From the NCBI GenBank assembly GCA_964608265.1, contig CAZSNP010000004.1, positions 1 to 64,000 on the forward strand: a DNA stretch of 64,000 nucleotides. The letters are read 5' to 3'. The DNA is from JANWXR01 sp964608265. GTDB lineage: Bacteria > Chloroflexota > Anaerolineae > Anaerolineales > UBA6663. A program made the translations under genes and the position numbers. Below, piece by piece: positions 14,117 to 21,211 of this stretch. The notes beneath the pieces were generated by a model. That model searched no databases. It was not told the origin of the DNA and saw only the letters and a program-made list of their open reading frames with translations. The stretch's first letter is position 1. Every line of letters begins with the position of its first letter.

Positions 14117-15724
14117 ATGGACATTATCGAGTCGCAAATCGTCAAAGACGAGCAGTTCGAAGCCAACGCCGCGCATCATCGCGCGCTGGCCGCCGAGTTG
14201 CGCGACCGGCTGCGGCGCGGGCGCGAGGGCGGCGGCGAGAAATATCGCCAGCGGCACGAGGCGCAGGGCAAGCTCGTCGTGCGCGAGCGGATCGATAAAC
14301 TCCTCGATCCCAACGCCCCTTTCCTCGAACTCTCTCCGCTCGCGGCGTGGGGGGTGTACGAGGATGACGCGCCGGGCGCGGGCCTGGTCACCGGCATCGG
14401 GCGGGTGGCCGAGCGCGAGGTGATGATCGTCGCCAACGACGCCACGGTGAAGGGCGGCTCGTACTATCCGCTTACGGTGAAGAAGCACCTGCGCGCGCAG
14501 GAGATCGCCGAGGAGAATCACCTGCCGTGCATTTATCTCGTGGATTCGGGCGGCGCGTTTCTGCCGCTGCAGGCCGAGGTGTTCCCGGATCGGGAACACT
14601 TCGGGCGCATCTTCTTCAATCAAGCGCGGATGAGCGCCAGGGGCATCCCGCAGATCGCGGCGGTGATGGGCAGTTGCACAGCGGGCGGGGCGTACGTGCC
14701 GGCGATGAGCGATGAGGCCGTCATCGTCAAAGGCACGGGCACCATCTTCCTCGGTGGGCCGCCGCTGGTGAAGGCCGCCACCGGCGAGGACGTGACGGCG
14801 GAGGAACTCGGCGGGGCCTACGTGCACACCCACAAATCCGGCGTCGCCGACCACTTGGCGGAGGACGACGAGCACGCCCTCGAAATATGTCGCAGTATCA
14901 TCGCGACGCTCGGTCGCAATCAGCAATCAGCAATCAACAATCAGCAATCAGATGAGCCTCTCTATCCGATTGAAGACCTCTACGGTCTCCTGCCGCGCAC
15001 CTTCCGCGCGACGTATGACGCGCGCGAGATCATCGCGCGGCTCACCGACGGCAGCCGCTTCCGCGAGTTCAAGGCCAACTATGGCGCGACGCTCGTCACC
15101 GGTTTCGCGTCCATCGAGGGCTTCCCGGTCGGCATCCTGGCCAACAACGGTGTGCTGTTCAGCGAGAGCGCGCTCAAGGGCGCACACTTCGTCGAGCTGT
15201 GCGCGGCGCGCGATATCCCGCTGCTCTTCCTGCAAAACATCACCGGCTTCATGGTCGGCAGGAGTTACGAGGAGGGCGGCATCGCCAAAGACGGGGCGAA
15301 GATGGTGCACGCCGTCGCCAATGCCGGCGTGCCCAAGCTCACCGTCATCGTCGGCGGCAGTTTTGGCGCGGGCAACTATGGGATGTGTGGCCGCGCGTAT
15401 CAACCGCGCTTTCTGTGGATGTGGCCCAACGCCCGCATCAGCGTGATGGGCGGGGAGCAGGCGGCCAACGTGCTGCTCACCGTGAAGCAGGATCAGCTCG
15501 CGCGCGAAGGCAAGCCGCCGCTCACGGTCGAGGAGCAGGCCGAATTCATGCGGCCCACGCTCGAGAAGTACGAACAAGAGGGCAGCCCGTACTATTCCAC
15601 CGCCCGGCTGTGGGATGACGGCATCCTCGACCCGGTCGAGACGCGGCGCGTGCTCGGCCTCGCCCTCGCCGTGTGCGCCAACGCGCCGCACACCGAGACG
15701 AGGTTCGGGGTGTTTCGGATGTAG
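14117..15724 (+). CDS. Acyl-CoA carboxylase carboxyltransferase subunit (methylcrotonyl-CoA type)
   Basis: 535 residues. It transfers the carboxyl group from biotin to an acyl-CoA. The N-terminal half carries GKLVVRERIDKLLDP, YVPAMSDEAVIVKGTGTIFLGGPPLV (split here: AYVPAMSDE and GTGTIFLGGPP) and the C-terminal half NITGFMVGRSYEEGGIAKDG, GSFGAGNYGMCGRAY and ISVMGGEQAA. These fit the methylcrotonyl-CoA carboxylase beta group (leucine breakdown) best, though other acyl-CoA substrates are possible. The two crotonase-like halves are joined by a linker into which a simple repeat is inserted in frame (14917-14950, read as NQQSAINNQQS). Start ATG 14117 has GGGAG five bases upstream. The biotin carboxylase and carrier genes follow at 16826 and 18443. 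Confidence 0.92.
   Translation: MDIIESQIVKDEQFEANAAHHRALAAELRDRLRRGREGGGEKYRQRHEAQGKLVVRERIDKLLDPNAPFLELSPLAAWGVYEDDAPGAGLVTGIGRVAEREVMIVANDATVKGGSYYPLTVKKHLRAQEIAEENHLPCIYLVDSGGAFLPLQAEVFPDREHFGRIFFNQARMSARGIPQIAAVMGSCTAGGAYVPAMSDEAVIVKGTGTIFLGGPPLVKAATGEDVTAEELGGAYVHTHKSGVADHLAEDDEHALEICRSIIATLGRNQQSAINNQQSDEPLYPIEDLYGLLPRTFRATYDAREIIARLTDGSRFREFKANYGATLVTGFASIEGFPVGILANNGVLFSESALKGAHFVELCAARDIPLLFLQNITGFMVGRSYEEGGIAKDGAKMVHAVANAGVPKLTVIVGGSFGAGNYGMCGRAYQPRFLWMWPNARISVMGGEQAANVLLTVKQDQLAREGKPPLTVEEQAEFMRPTLEKYEQEGSPYYSTARLWDDGILDPVETRRVLGLALAVCANAPHTETRFGVFRM
14917..14950 (+). repeat. In-frame simple repeat (caatcag units) in the carboxyltransferase gene
   Basis: CAATCAGCAATCAG-type units repeated about five times, encoding Asn/Gln/Ser-rich sequence in the interdomain linker. 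Surrounding residues (ATLGRN before, EPLYP after) match the normal family sequence. Confidence 0.7.
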
Positions 15725-15740
15725 GGCTTTGGCGCAAGCG

Positions 15741-15782
15741 CGCCGGGCAGGTTGTGACGTCTTTGCAACCCTGCGCCGGCGG
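15741..15782 (+). terminator. Hairpin after the carboxyltransferase gene
   Basis: CGCCGG-GCAGGTTG, an 11-base loop, then CAACC-TGC-CCGGCG with single bulges. The U-run (CTTTTTTA) comes only about 18 bases later, so termination is uncertain. The rest of 15725-15909 holds a weak CATAAT box (15852) and no gene. Confidence 0.4.
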
Positions 15783-15909
15783 GTTGAGTCTGTTACGCCT
15801 TTTTTATTCGCCCTTTACGCAGACCTTACAGGCATGGCCCCGGCCCTGCCGCATAATGCGCTCGTGGACTGCGCCCCGCATTCGCGCAGAATTCAACTCA
15901 CGAGGCACC

Positions 15910-16764
15910 ATGCCGGCCGTAGAGACCAAACCCGATCTTGACGCCCTCATCCGCAAAGTTGAGAAGATGTCGCCGATGGGCAACACCGTGCAGAAGGCGC
16001 TGTCCATCCTCAATGACGCCAGCTTCGACGCCGTGCGCCTGGCCGGCGTGATGCGGCTCGATGAGACGATGACGGGCATGGTGCTGCGGCTGGCCAACTC
16101 GGCCTATTACGCCCCGGCCCAGCGCATCTCCGACATCACCCGCGCGGTGGCCTACCTCGGCCAATCGAATGTGAAGCAGCTCCTGCTCTCGGCCTCGGTA
16201 TCGTACCTGGTGCGGCGACCGTTGCCGGGCTACGGCTTCGGGCGCGGCGAGTTGTGGACGCACGCGGTCGGCGTGGCGGCGGGCGCGCGGTATCTGGCCG
16301 CGCCGCTCGGCCACTCGATGGCGGAAAGCGCGTACACCGCCGGCCTGCTGGCCGACATCGGTATGCTGGCGCTCGACTCGCTGTTGCAGGAGCGCAGTAT
16401 CCCCAACCTCAACGTCCGGGCCGCGCCGACGCTCGAACTCGAGCGCGAATACCTGGGCGTGGATCACGCCACGCTCGGCGCGGAGATCGCCAATCGCTGG
16501 AACCTGCCGCCCCTCATCATCGAAGCCATCGCCCATCACCATCGCCCGACCCAGGCCAGGGCCGCCGCGAAGATCGCCGCCGCCGTCCACATCGCCGATG
16601 TGTGCCTGGTGAAGAACGGCATCGGCGCCGGGCAGGATACTTCAGCCTACACGCCTGAGGCCGAGGCGCTGGCCCTTATCAATTGTTCCGAGAACCATTA
16701 CAACACGCTGTACGAAATGATCCTGCCGCTCATCCAATCGGCCAAGGCCGCCGTCGGGGCGTGA
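15910..16764 (+). CDS. HDOD-domain protein
   Basis: 284 residues, essentially one HDOD domain (about 20-230). The family resembles HD hydrolases but usually lacks the catalytic metal site; members act in signalling and gene regulation. Seen: SPMGNTVQKALSILND, LRLANSAYYAPAQRISDITRAV (as LRLANSAYY and ISDITRAVAYLG), HAVGVAAGARYLA, AGLLADIGMLALDSLL and AIAHHHRP near the end. Start ATG 15910 has GAGG four bases before it. It sits between the carboxyltransferase and biotin carboxylase genes and is bounded by its own terminator (16782-16809), so it is a separate unit that splits the carboxylase set. Confidence 0.9.
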   Translation: MPAVETKPDLDALIRKVEKMSPMGNTVQKALSILNDASFDAVRLAGVMRLDETMTGMVLRLANSAYYAPAQRISDITRAVAYLGQSNVKQLLLSASVSYLVRRPLPGYGFGRGELWTHAVGVAAGARYLAAPLGHSMAESAYTAGLLADIGMLALDSLLQERSIPNLNVRAAPTLELEREYLGVDHATLGAEIANRWNLPPLIIEAIAHHHRPTQARAAAKIAAAVHIADVCLVKNGIGAGQDTSAYTPEAEALALINCSENHYNTLYEMILPLIQSAKAAVGA

Positions 16765-16781
16765 CGAAACACGGCGACCGC

Positions 16782-16809
16782 ACGGGCGACCCTTGAGGTC
16801 GCCCGTTTT
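16782..16809 (+). terminator. Intrinsic terminator of the HDOD gene
   Basis: ACGGGCGACC, loop CTTGA, GGTCGCCCGT, then TTTTGATTT. It is a perfect 10-bp stem. The next gene's -10 box begins five bases after it. Confidence 0.85.
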
Positions 16810-16819
16810 GATTTACAAT
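16793..16819 (+). promoter_or_regulatory. Leaderless promoter of the biotin carboxylase gene, overlapping the terminator
   Basis: TTGAGG (16793-16798, in the terminator loop and stem), 15-base spacer, TACAAT (16814-16819), then six bases to GTG 16826. Confidence 0.55.
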
Positions 16820-16825
16820 CGCGGC

Positions 16826-18388
16826 GTGTTCCGAAAAATCCTGATCGCCAATCGCGGTGAGATCGCCGTGCGGGTGATGCGCGGCTGCCGCGAACTCGGC
16901 GTGCGCACGCTGGCCGTGTACTCCGAGGCCGATGCGAACGCGCGGCATGTGCGCGCGGCGGATGAGGCCGTGCTGATCGGCCCGCCCGCGCCGCGCGAGT
17001 CGTATCTGCGCGGTGAACGCATCATCGCCGCCGCGCGGGAGGCCGGGGCCGAGGCCGTTCACCCCGGCTACGGCTTCCTCTCCGAGAACGCCGACTTCGC
17101 GCAGGCCGTGCGCGAGGCCGGCCTCACCTTTATCGGCCCATCCCCCGATTCGATTCGAGCGATGGGCAGCAAAACCGGCGCGCGCGCGTTGATGCAGTCC
17201 GCCGGCGTGCCGGTCGTGCCGGGCTATCAGCCCCCCCTCTCCCAGCGGGAGAGGGCGGCGATCCCCTCGTCGCATCGCGACGAGGGGATCGTGGGTGAGG
17301 GCGAGCTGAAATCTTTTGAGCACGCCGCCTCCCACATCGGCTATCCCGTGCTCGTCAAAGCCGCCGGCGGCGGGGGAGGGCGCGGGATGCGGGTGGTGCG
17401 CGACCCCGCCGAACTGCCCGAGGCGCTGAGCGGCGCGGGACGCGAGGCGCACAACGCCTTCGGCGATGGCACGGTCTTCCTCGAAAAGTTCCTCGACCGC
17501 GCCAGGCACATCGAGTTTCAAATTCTCGGCGACTCTCAGGGCAACGTCGTCCACCTCTTCGAACGCGAGTGTTCGATCCAGCGGCGGCATCAAAAATTGA
17601 TCGAGGAGTCACCCGCGCCGTTGCTGCACCAGCATCCCGCCTTGCGCGAGCGGATGGCGGCGGCGGCGGTGGCGGCGGCGCGCGCGGTCGGCTATCACAA
17701 CGCCGGCACGGTCGAGTTCATCGTCAATCCCGACACGCTCGACTTCTACTTTCTCGAGATGAACACGCGCTTGCAAGTGGAGCATCCGGTGACCGAGGCC
17801 GTCACCGGCCTCGACCTCGTGCACCTGCAATTGCGCGTCGCAGCGGGCGAACGGTTGCCGTTCACACAGGCCGAGGTCACGGCACGCGGGCACGCCCTCG
17901 AGTGCCGCGTCATCGCCGAGGACCCGGCGCAGGGTTTTCTGCCCGTGAGCGGCCCGGTGTTGCTGGCCCGCGAGCCGCACGGCCCCGGCCTGCGGGTGGA
18001 TTCGGGCTTCGAGACCGGCGACGAGGTGTCGCCGCATTACGACTCGCTGCTGGCAAAAGTCATCGCCCACGCACCCACCCGGGCTGAAGCCTTGGCGCGC
18101 ATGGACGCCGCCCTCGCCGACTACCGGCTGCTCGGCGTGGCGACGAACCTCGAGTATCTGCGCGACGTGCTGTGCCACCCCGAGTTCCGCGCCGGTTCGG
18201 CCACGACGAGCTTCATCCAAAATCATTTGCCGGCATGGCAACCCGCGCCCGCGCCCGAGATCGCGCTCATCGCGGCCGCGCTGCACGATCGGCTCTCGGC
18301 GACGCAGCAACCGGCGCAATCGTCGCCGCCCGCCGACCGCAGCCCATGGGCGCGCGCGGATGGGTTTCGGATTGGGCAAGGGAGTTGA
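16826..18388 (+). CDS. accC: Biotin carboxylase subunit of acyl-CoA carboxylase, with in-frame repeat insertion
   Basis: 520 residues, ATP-grasp enzyme that carboxylates biotin on its carrier with bicarbonate. Seen: FRKILIANRGEIAVRVMR at the start, EAVHPGYGFLSENADFA, the glycine loop KAAGGGGGRGMR, FEREC and QRRHQKLIEE, MNTRLQVEHPVTE with catalytic residues, and HALECRVIAEDP. Start is the leaderless GTG 16826; the longer frame would include the terminator. Between VPGY and GYPVLVK, where relatives have about 20 residues, there is an insertion PPLSQRERAAIPSSHRDEG encoded by two palindromes (17231-17302). The last 50 residues are low-complexity. The biotin carrier gene follows after a palindromic repeat. 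Confidence 0.93.
   Translation: MFRKILIANRGEIAVRVMRGCRELGVRTLAVYSEADANARHVRAADEAVLIGPPAPRESYLRGERIIAAAREAGAEAVHPGYGFLSENADFAQAVREAGLTFIGPSPDSIRAMGSKTGARALMQSAGVPVVPGYQPPLSQRERAAIPSSHRDEGIVGEGELKSFEHAASHIGYPVLVKAAGGGGGRGMRVVRDPAELPEALSGAGREAHNAFGDGTVFLEKFLDRARHIEFQILGDSQGNVVHLFERECSIQRRHQKLIEESPAPLLHQHPALRERMAAAAVAAARAVGYHNAGTVEFIVNPDTLDFYFLEMNTRLQVEHPVTEAVTGLDLVHLQLRVAAGERLPFTQAEVTARGHALECRVIAEDPAQGFLPVSGPVLLAREPHGPGLRVDSGFETGDEVSPHYDSLLAKVIAHAPTRAEALARMDAALADYRLLGVATNLEYLRDVLCHPEFRAGSATTSFIQNHLPAWQPAPAPEIALIAAALHDRLSATQQPAQSSPPADRSPWARADGFRIGQGS
17231..17302 (+). repeat. Palindromic repeat inserted in frame in accC (copy 2 of the CCCTCTCCC family)
   Basis: CCCCTCTCCC AGC GGGAGAGGG (17231-17255) is followed by a second perfect 14-bp palindrome (17260-17273 / 17277-17290) and then GGGTGAGGG, the usual end of the family. 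The whole is translated within the ATP-grasp domain loop. Confidence 0.75.
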
Positions 18389-18446
18389 ACCGCAGAGGCG
18401 CAGCGTACGCAGAGCATTCTCTGCGCTCTCTGCGTCTCGGCGGTGA
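18389..18446. repeat. Interspersed palindromic repeat (copy 3) between accC and the biotin carrier gene
   Basis: CCGCAGAGGCGCAG on the left faces CTCTGCGTCTCGGCGG on the right with CGCAGAG/CTCTGCG inside. Its right end reads GCGGTGAA and provides the annotated GTG of the next gene. Confidence 0.65.
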
Positions 18447-19015
18447 ATATCACCGTGACACATCATTATCTGATCTCTGCTGAAGCCGTTGAGGTGCGCG
18501 TCGAGAAAGCCGGCTCAGGCTACACCGTCACGCTCGGCCAGCGAACTGTCATTGTTGAGGCGGCCACGCTGCGCGAGGGCGAGCTGTCGTTCGTGCTCGA
18601 CGGCGCGCGGCAGACCGCCTACGTTGCTGCGGAGGGCGCACGGCGCTGGGTGGCGGTGAACGGGCGCACGGTCGTGCTCGACGTGCCGCAGGTCGAAAAG
18701 AAAGCGCGGCGTGGGCAGGCCGCCGGCCCCAAACACGACTCGCTCGAAGCGCAGATGCCGGGCGTGGTGCGCAAGGTGCTCGTCGCCGGCGGTGACCGGG
18801 TTGAAAAAGGGCAGGCGCTGCTGGTGATGGAGGCGATGAAGATGGAGATCAAGGTCGCTGCGCCGCATGCCGGCACGGTGGAGCGGGTGGCCGTCGCTGA
18901 GGGCGAAACGGTGGTGCGCGGCCAGTTGCTGGTGGATCTGCTCGAAGCGCAGGGGCGGATTACATCCGCGACTGGCGATACAATTGAACCGCCCGAGGCA
19001 CACACACCCGCATGA
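18443..19015 (+). CDS. Biotin carboxyl carrier protein of acyl-CoA carboxylase
   Basis: 190 residues. The C-terminal biotinyl domain (about 95-170) has the biotin-accepting lysine in EAMKMEIKV, with MPGVVRKVLVAGGDRVEKGQ before it and GTVERVAVAEGETVVRGQLL after it. The N-terminal 85 residues are beta-rich, as in separate carrier subunits of acyl-CoA carboxylases. It follows biotin carboxylase and completes the enzyme with the carboxyltransferase at 14117. Start is uncertain: GTG 18443 lies at the end of a repeat, and GTG 18455 would lose four residues. The next gene overlaps by four bases (ATGA), so they are coupled. Confidence 0.9.
   Translation: MNITVTHHYLISAEAVEVRVEKAGSGYTVTLGQRTVIVEAATLREGELSFVLDGARQTAYVAAEGARRWVAVNGRTVVLDVPQVEKKARRGQAAGPKHDSLEAQMPGVVRKVLVAGGDRVEKGQALLVMEAMKMEIKVAAPHAGTVERVAVAEGETVVRGQLLVDLLEAQGRITSATGDTIEPPEAHTPA
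18979..18984 (+). promoter_or_regulatory. Candidate internal -10 box TACAAT before the S51-like gene
   Basis: TACAAT in the last codons of the carrier gene, 27 bases before ATG 19012, a spacing like other leadered genes here. Confidence 0.3.
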
Positions 19016-20079
19016 GTCACATCGAAGGCCATCCACCGGGGCTGGTCGTCCTCTTCGGTTCGGGAGAGACCTCCGCCAGCGGCAGCAAAATCTTCCAGGC
19101 GCTTGCACCGCGTTTCGGGCAGCCCTTGCGCGTCTGCATCCTCGAAACCCCGGCCGGTTTTGAGTTGAACAGCGCCCGGGTCGCGGGCAAGGTCGCCGAC
19201 TTTCTGAGCACACGCCTGCAAAACGACAAGCCGCAGGTCACCGTCGTCCCGGCGCGCAAACGCGGCACGGCCTTCAGCCCCGATGACCCGGCCATCGCCG
19301 CGCCGCTGCGCGATGCCAGCGTGGTCTTCATGGGCGCCGGCAGCCCGACCTATGCGGTGCGGCAACTCAAAGGCAGTTTGACGTGGCGGACGCTCGAAGC
19401 CGCGCATCGCTTCGGCACCGCCATTGCCCTCGCCAGCGCGGCCACCCTCTCGGTCAGCGCGTACACCTTGCCGGTCTACGAAATCTACAAAGCCGGGCAC
19501 GAGCCGCACTGGCACGCCGGCCTCAACTTCCTCATCCCCTTCGGCCTCAACCTCATCTTCGTCCCGCACTGGAACAACGCCGAGGGCGGCGCAGAGCTGG
19601 ACACGGCCCGCTGCTTCATGGGGCTGGCGCGCTTTGAAGATTTGGTGCAGCAACTTCCGGGCGGCCACACCATCGTCGGCATCGATGAACATACGGCGCT
19701 GGTGATGGATTTCGCCACGCATACGTGCGAGGTGATGGGGACGGGCGGCGTCACGGTGCTGCGCGACGGGGCCGAGCAGCGCTGGGTGAACAAACAGACG
19801 TTTGCGATGACGGTGCTCGGCGACTACCGCCCGCCGGCTGCCAATGCCGATATCCCGCCGGCGGTGTGGGATGCCGTTCACGAGAGCCGGCATGCCGCGC
19901 CGGAACCGGACGCCCCGCCGGAGGCCGTGCTCGCGTTGGTGGCCGAGCGCGAGGCCGCGCGCCAATCCAAAAACTGGCCCGCCGCCGATGCCGCGCGCAA
20001 ACAGCTGGCCGAGCTCGGCTGGGCGGTGAAGGATACGGCGCAGGGACCGGTCGTAGAGAAAGTAGAAAGTAGCAGGTAG
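19012..20079 (+). CDS. Peptidase S51 / cyanophycinase-like protein with a CysRS-like C-terminal tail
   Basis: 355 residues. Residues about 8-250 resemble the S51 (cyanophycinase, dipeptidase E) class I glutamine amidotransferase-like fold: LVVLFGSGETSASG at the start, VVFMGAGSPTYAV, and ALASAATLSVSAYTLP, where the Ser of ASAA sits at the nucleophile position. The typical GXSAGA motif is altered, so peptidase activity is uncertain. The last 50 residues (ALVAEREAARQSKNW, PAADAARKQLAELGW, DTAQGPVVE) look like the C-terminal tail of cysteinyl-tRNA synthetase. ATG overlaps the carrier stop. The end of the gene runs into a simple repeat and the assembly gap (stop TAG at 20077-20079). Confidence 0.75.
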   Translation: MSHIEGHPPGLVVLFGSGETSASGSKIFQALAPRFGQPLRVCILETPAGFELNSARVAGKVADFLSTRLQNDKPQVTVVPARKRGTAFSPDDPAIAAPLRDASVVFMGAGSPTYAVRQLKGSLTWRTLEAAHRFGTAIALASAATLSVSAYTLPVYEIYKAGHEPHWHAGLNFLIPFGLNLIFVPHWNNAEGGAELDTARCFMGLARFEDLVQQLPGGHTIVGIDEHTALVMDFATHTCEVMGTGGVTVLRDGAEQRWVNKQTFAMTVLGDYRPPAANADIPPAVWDAVHESRHAAPEPDAPPEAVLALVAEREAARQSKNWPAADAARKQLAELGWAVKDTAQGPVVEKVESSR

Positions 20080-20094
20080 CAAGTGGCAGGTGGC
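20040..20094 (+). repeat. 55-base sequence repeated exactly on both sides of the assembly gap (left copy)
   Basis: The sequence from GCAGGGACCGGTCG to GTGGCAGGTGGC is identical to 20195-20249. Its last part is a simple aagtagc/aagtggc repeat of the kind at 7293. Confidence 0.9.
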
Positions 20095-20194
20095 NNNNNN
20101 NNNNNNNNNNNNNNNNNNNNNNNNNNNNNNNNNNNNNNNNNNNNNNNNNNNNNNNNNNNNNNNNNNNNNNNNNNNNNNNNNNNNNNNNNNNNNN
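20095..20194. other. Assembly gap, 100 N
   Basis: Exactly 100 N, a placeholder length. Both flanks are the same 55 bases, which suggests two contig ends that overlap by one k-mer; the real distance may be zero or a few repeat units. No gene can be called here. Confidence 0.95.
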
Positions 20195-20249
20195 GCAGGG
20201 ACCGGTCGTAGAGAAAGTAGAAAGTAGCAGGTAGCAAGTGGCAGGTGGC
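20195..20249 (+). repeat. Right copy of the 55-base gap-flanking sequence
   Basis: Identical to 20040-20094. Codons of the S51-like gene end are therefore duplicated here as an artefact or as a true tandem repeat. Confidence 0.9.
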
Positions 20250-20252
20250 GGG

Positions 20253-20258
20253 TAGAAT
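20253..20258 (+). promoter_or_regulatory. -10 box TAGAAT of the four-helix-bundle gene
   Basis: TAGAAT 32 bases before ATG 20291, with GGGGAG in the leader as ribosome binding site. Confidence 0.45.
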
Positions 20259-20290
20259 GTGGTCATCCATAAATCAACGGGGAGACGCAC

Positions 20291-20695
20291 ATGACCTACG
20301 ACCAGTGGCTAAAGGGCGTGCCGGAAAACTTCAAGCGGGATGGTTTGTGGAATTTCGAAACGTATCGCAAGGCGCTCTTCCTTTCGCATTTGGCGTGGTT
20401 CGATAGCGACAAGCTGTTGACTGAAGCACGCGGTCGAGGGATCGCCTGGCAGTTGATTGAAGCAGCAGGTTCGATTTCGGCAAACATCGAAGAGGGTTAT
20501 GGGCGTGGCTTTGGAAAAGATTACGGACGGTTCTTGCGAACCGCACTTGGCTCAGCGCGCGAGACGCGCGGCTGGTATTACCGGGGTCAGTTTGTGTTCA
20601 CTGCCCAGATGCTCAAACACCGTTATGCCCTCTGCGACGAAATCATCGCTGGACTGGTAACCACCTCCAGTCAACAACGACGTATTGGTGTGTGA
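20291..20695 (+). CDS. Four-helix-bundle protein (S23 / Avd-like family)
   Basis: 134 residues, all helical. ISANIEEGYGRGF followed by FLRTALGSARETRGWYYRG is the signature of the S23-type four-helix-bundle family, found in 23S rRNA intervening sequences, next to diversity-generating retroelements (Avd) and as free-standing genes of unknown role. No reverse transcriptase or rRNA is nearby. GGGGAG precedes the ATG. The gene is enclosed by the same simple repeat in opposite orientations: aagtggcaggtggc units at 20215-20249 and the inverse at 20703-20736. This suggests that gene and repeats move or spread together. Confidence 0.85.
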   Translation: MTYDQWLKGVPENFKRDGLWNFETYRKALFLSHLAWFDSDKLLTEARGRGIAWQLIEAAGSISANIEEGYGRGFGKDYGRFLRTALGSARETRGWYYRGQFVFTAQMLKHRYALCDEIIAGLVTTSSQQRRIGV

Positions 20696-20702
20696 CGGTC
20701 GA

Positions 20703-20736
20703 AGACCTGCGACCTGCCACTTGCCACTTGCTACAT
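20703..20736 (-). repeat. Simple repeat, inverted relative to the copy at 20215
   Basis: CCTGCCACTTGCCACTTGCTAC is, on the other strand, GTAGCAAGTGGCAAGTGGCA, nearly the unit at 20230-20249. It ends at the start codon of the DUF423 gene. Confidence 0.65.
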
Positions 20737-21106
20737 GGAACGGTACTTCTTTCTCCTTGGCGCCCTCCTGTCTGGCCTCTCGGTGGCGCTCGGCGCGTTT
20801 GGCGCGCATGCGCTGCGCGAGCGGCTCGACGCGGGGATGCTGGCCAGCTTCGAAACCGGCGCGCGCTATCAGATGTATCACGGGCTGGCCCTGCTCGCCG
20901 TGGCCTGGGCGGTGAGCCGCTTCCCCAATTCGCAACTGCCGCAGTTGGCCGGCTGGCTCTTCATCGCCGGCAGCGTGCTGTTCAGCGGCAGCCTGTACCT
21001 CATGGCCTTCACCGGCCAACGCTGGCTGGGCGCGGTCACGCCCTTCGGCGGCGTCGCCTTCATCGCCGGGTGGGTCTGCTTGTTGATTGCGGCCTGGCGA
21101 GGCTAA
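20735..21106 (+). CDS. DUF423 family small membrane protein
   Basis: 123 residues with four membrane helices. The N-terminal pattern FFLLGALLSGLSVALGAFGAH followed by ALRERLD, YQMYHGLALL and the C-terminal GGVAFIAGWVCLLIAAW is typical of the DUF423 (YgdD-like) family, whose function is unknown. Full length for the family. The start ATG 20735 lies at the edge of the simple repeat and has no Shine-Dalgarno, so translation may depend on coupling or on a repeat-borne promoter. Transcription is in the same direction as the four-helix-bundle gene. Confidence 0.88.
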   Translation: MERYFFLLGALLSGLSVALGAFGAHALRERLDAGMLASFETGARYQMYHGLALLAVAWAVSRFPNSQLPQLAGWLFIAGSVLFSGSLYLMAFTGQRWLGAVTPFGGVAFIAGWVCLLIAAWRG

Positions 21107-21116
21107 CAGCCAACCT

Positions 21117-21193
21117 TTGCCGCGAAGACGCAAAGAGCACAAAGAAAACGAAAAGCTTTTGCCGGCTTTGCGACCATCGCGTGTTCGCGGTTC
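21117..21193. repeat. Interspersed palindromic repeat (copy 4)
   Basis: CCGCGAAGACGCAAAGAGC on the left and GGCTTTGCGACC, TCGCGTGTTCGCGG on the right, with a degenerate centre. It fills most of the gap between the DUF423 and M20 genes. Confidence 0.6.
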
Positions 21194-21211
21194 GATCACC
21201 GGAGCAAGGAC

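Noticed and set aside
20466..20700. Retroelement or 23S rRNA insertion suggested by the four-helix-bundle gene
   Set aside because: No reverse transcriptase, template repeat or rRNA sequence is near it.
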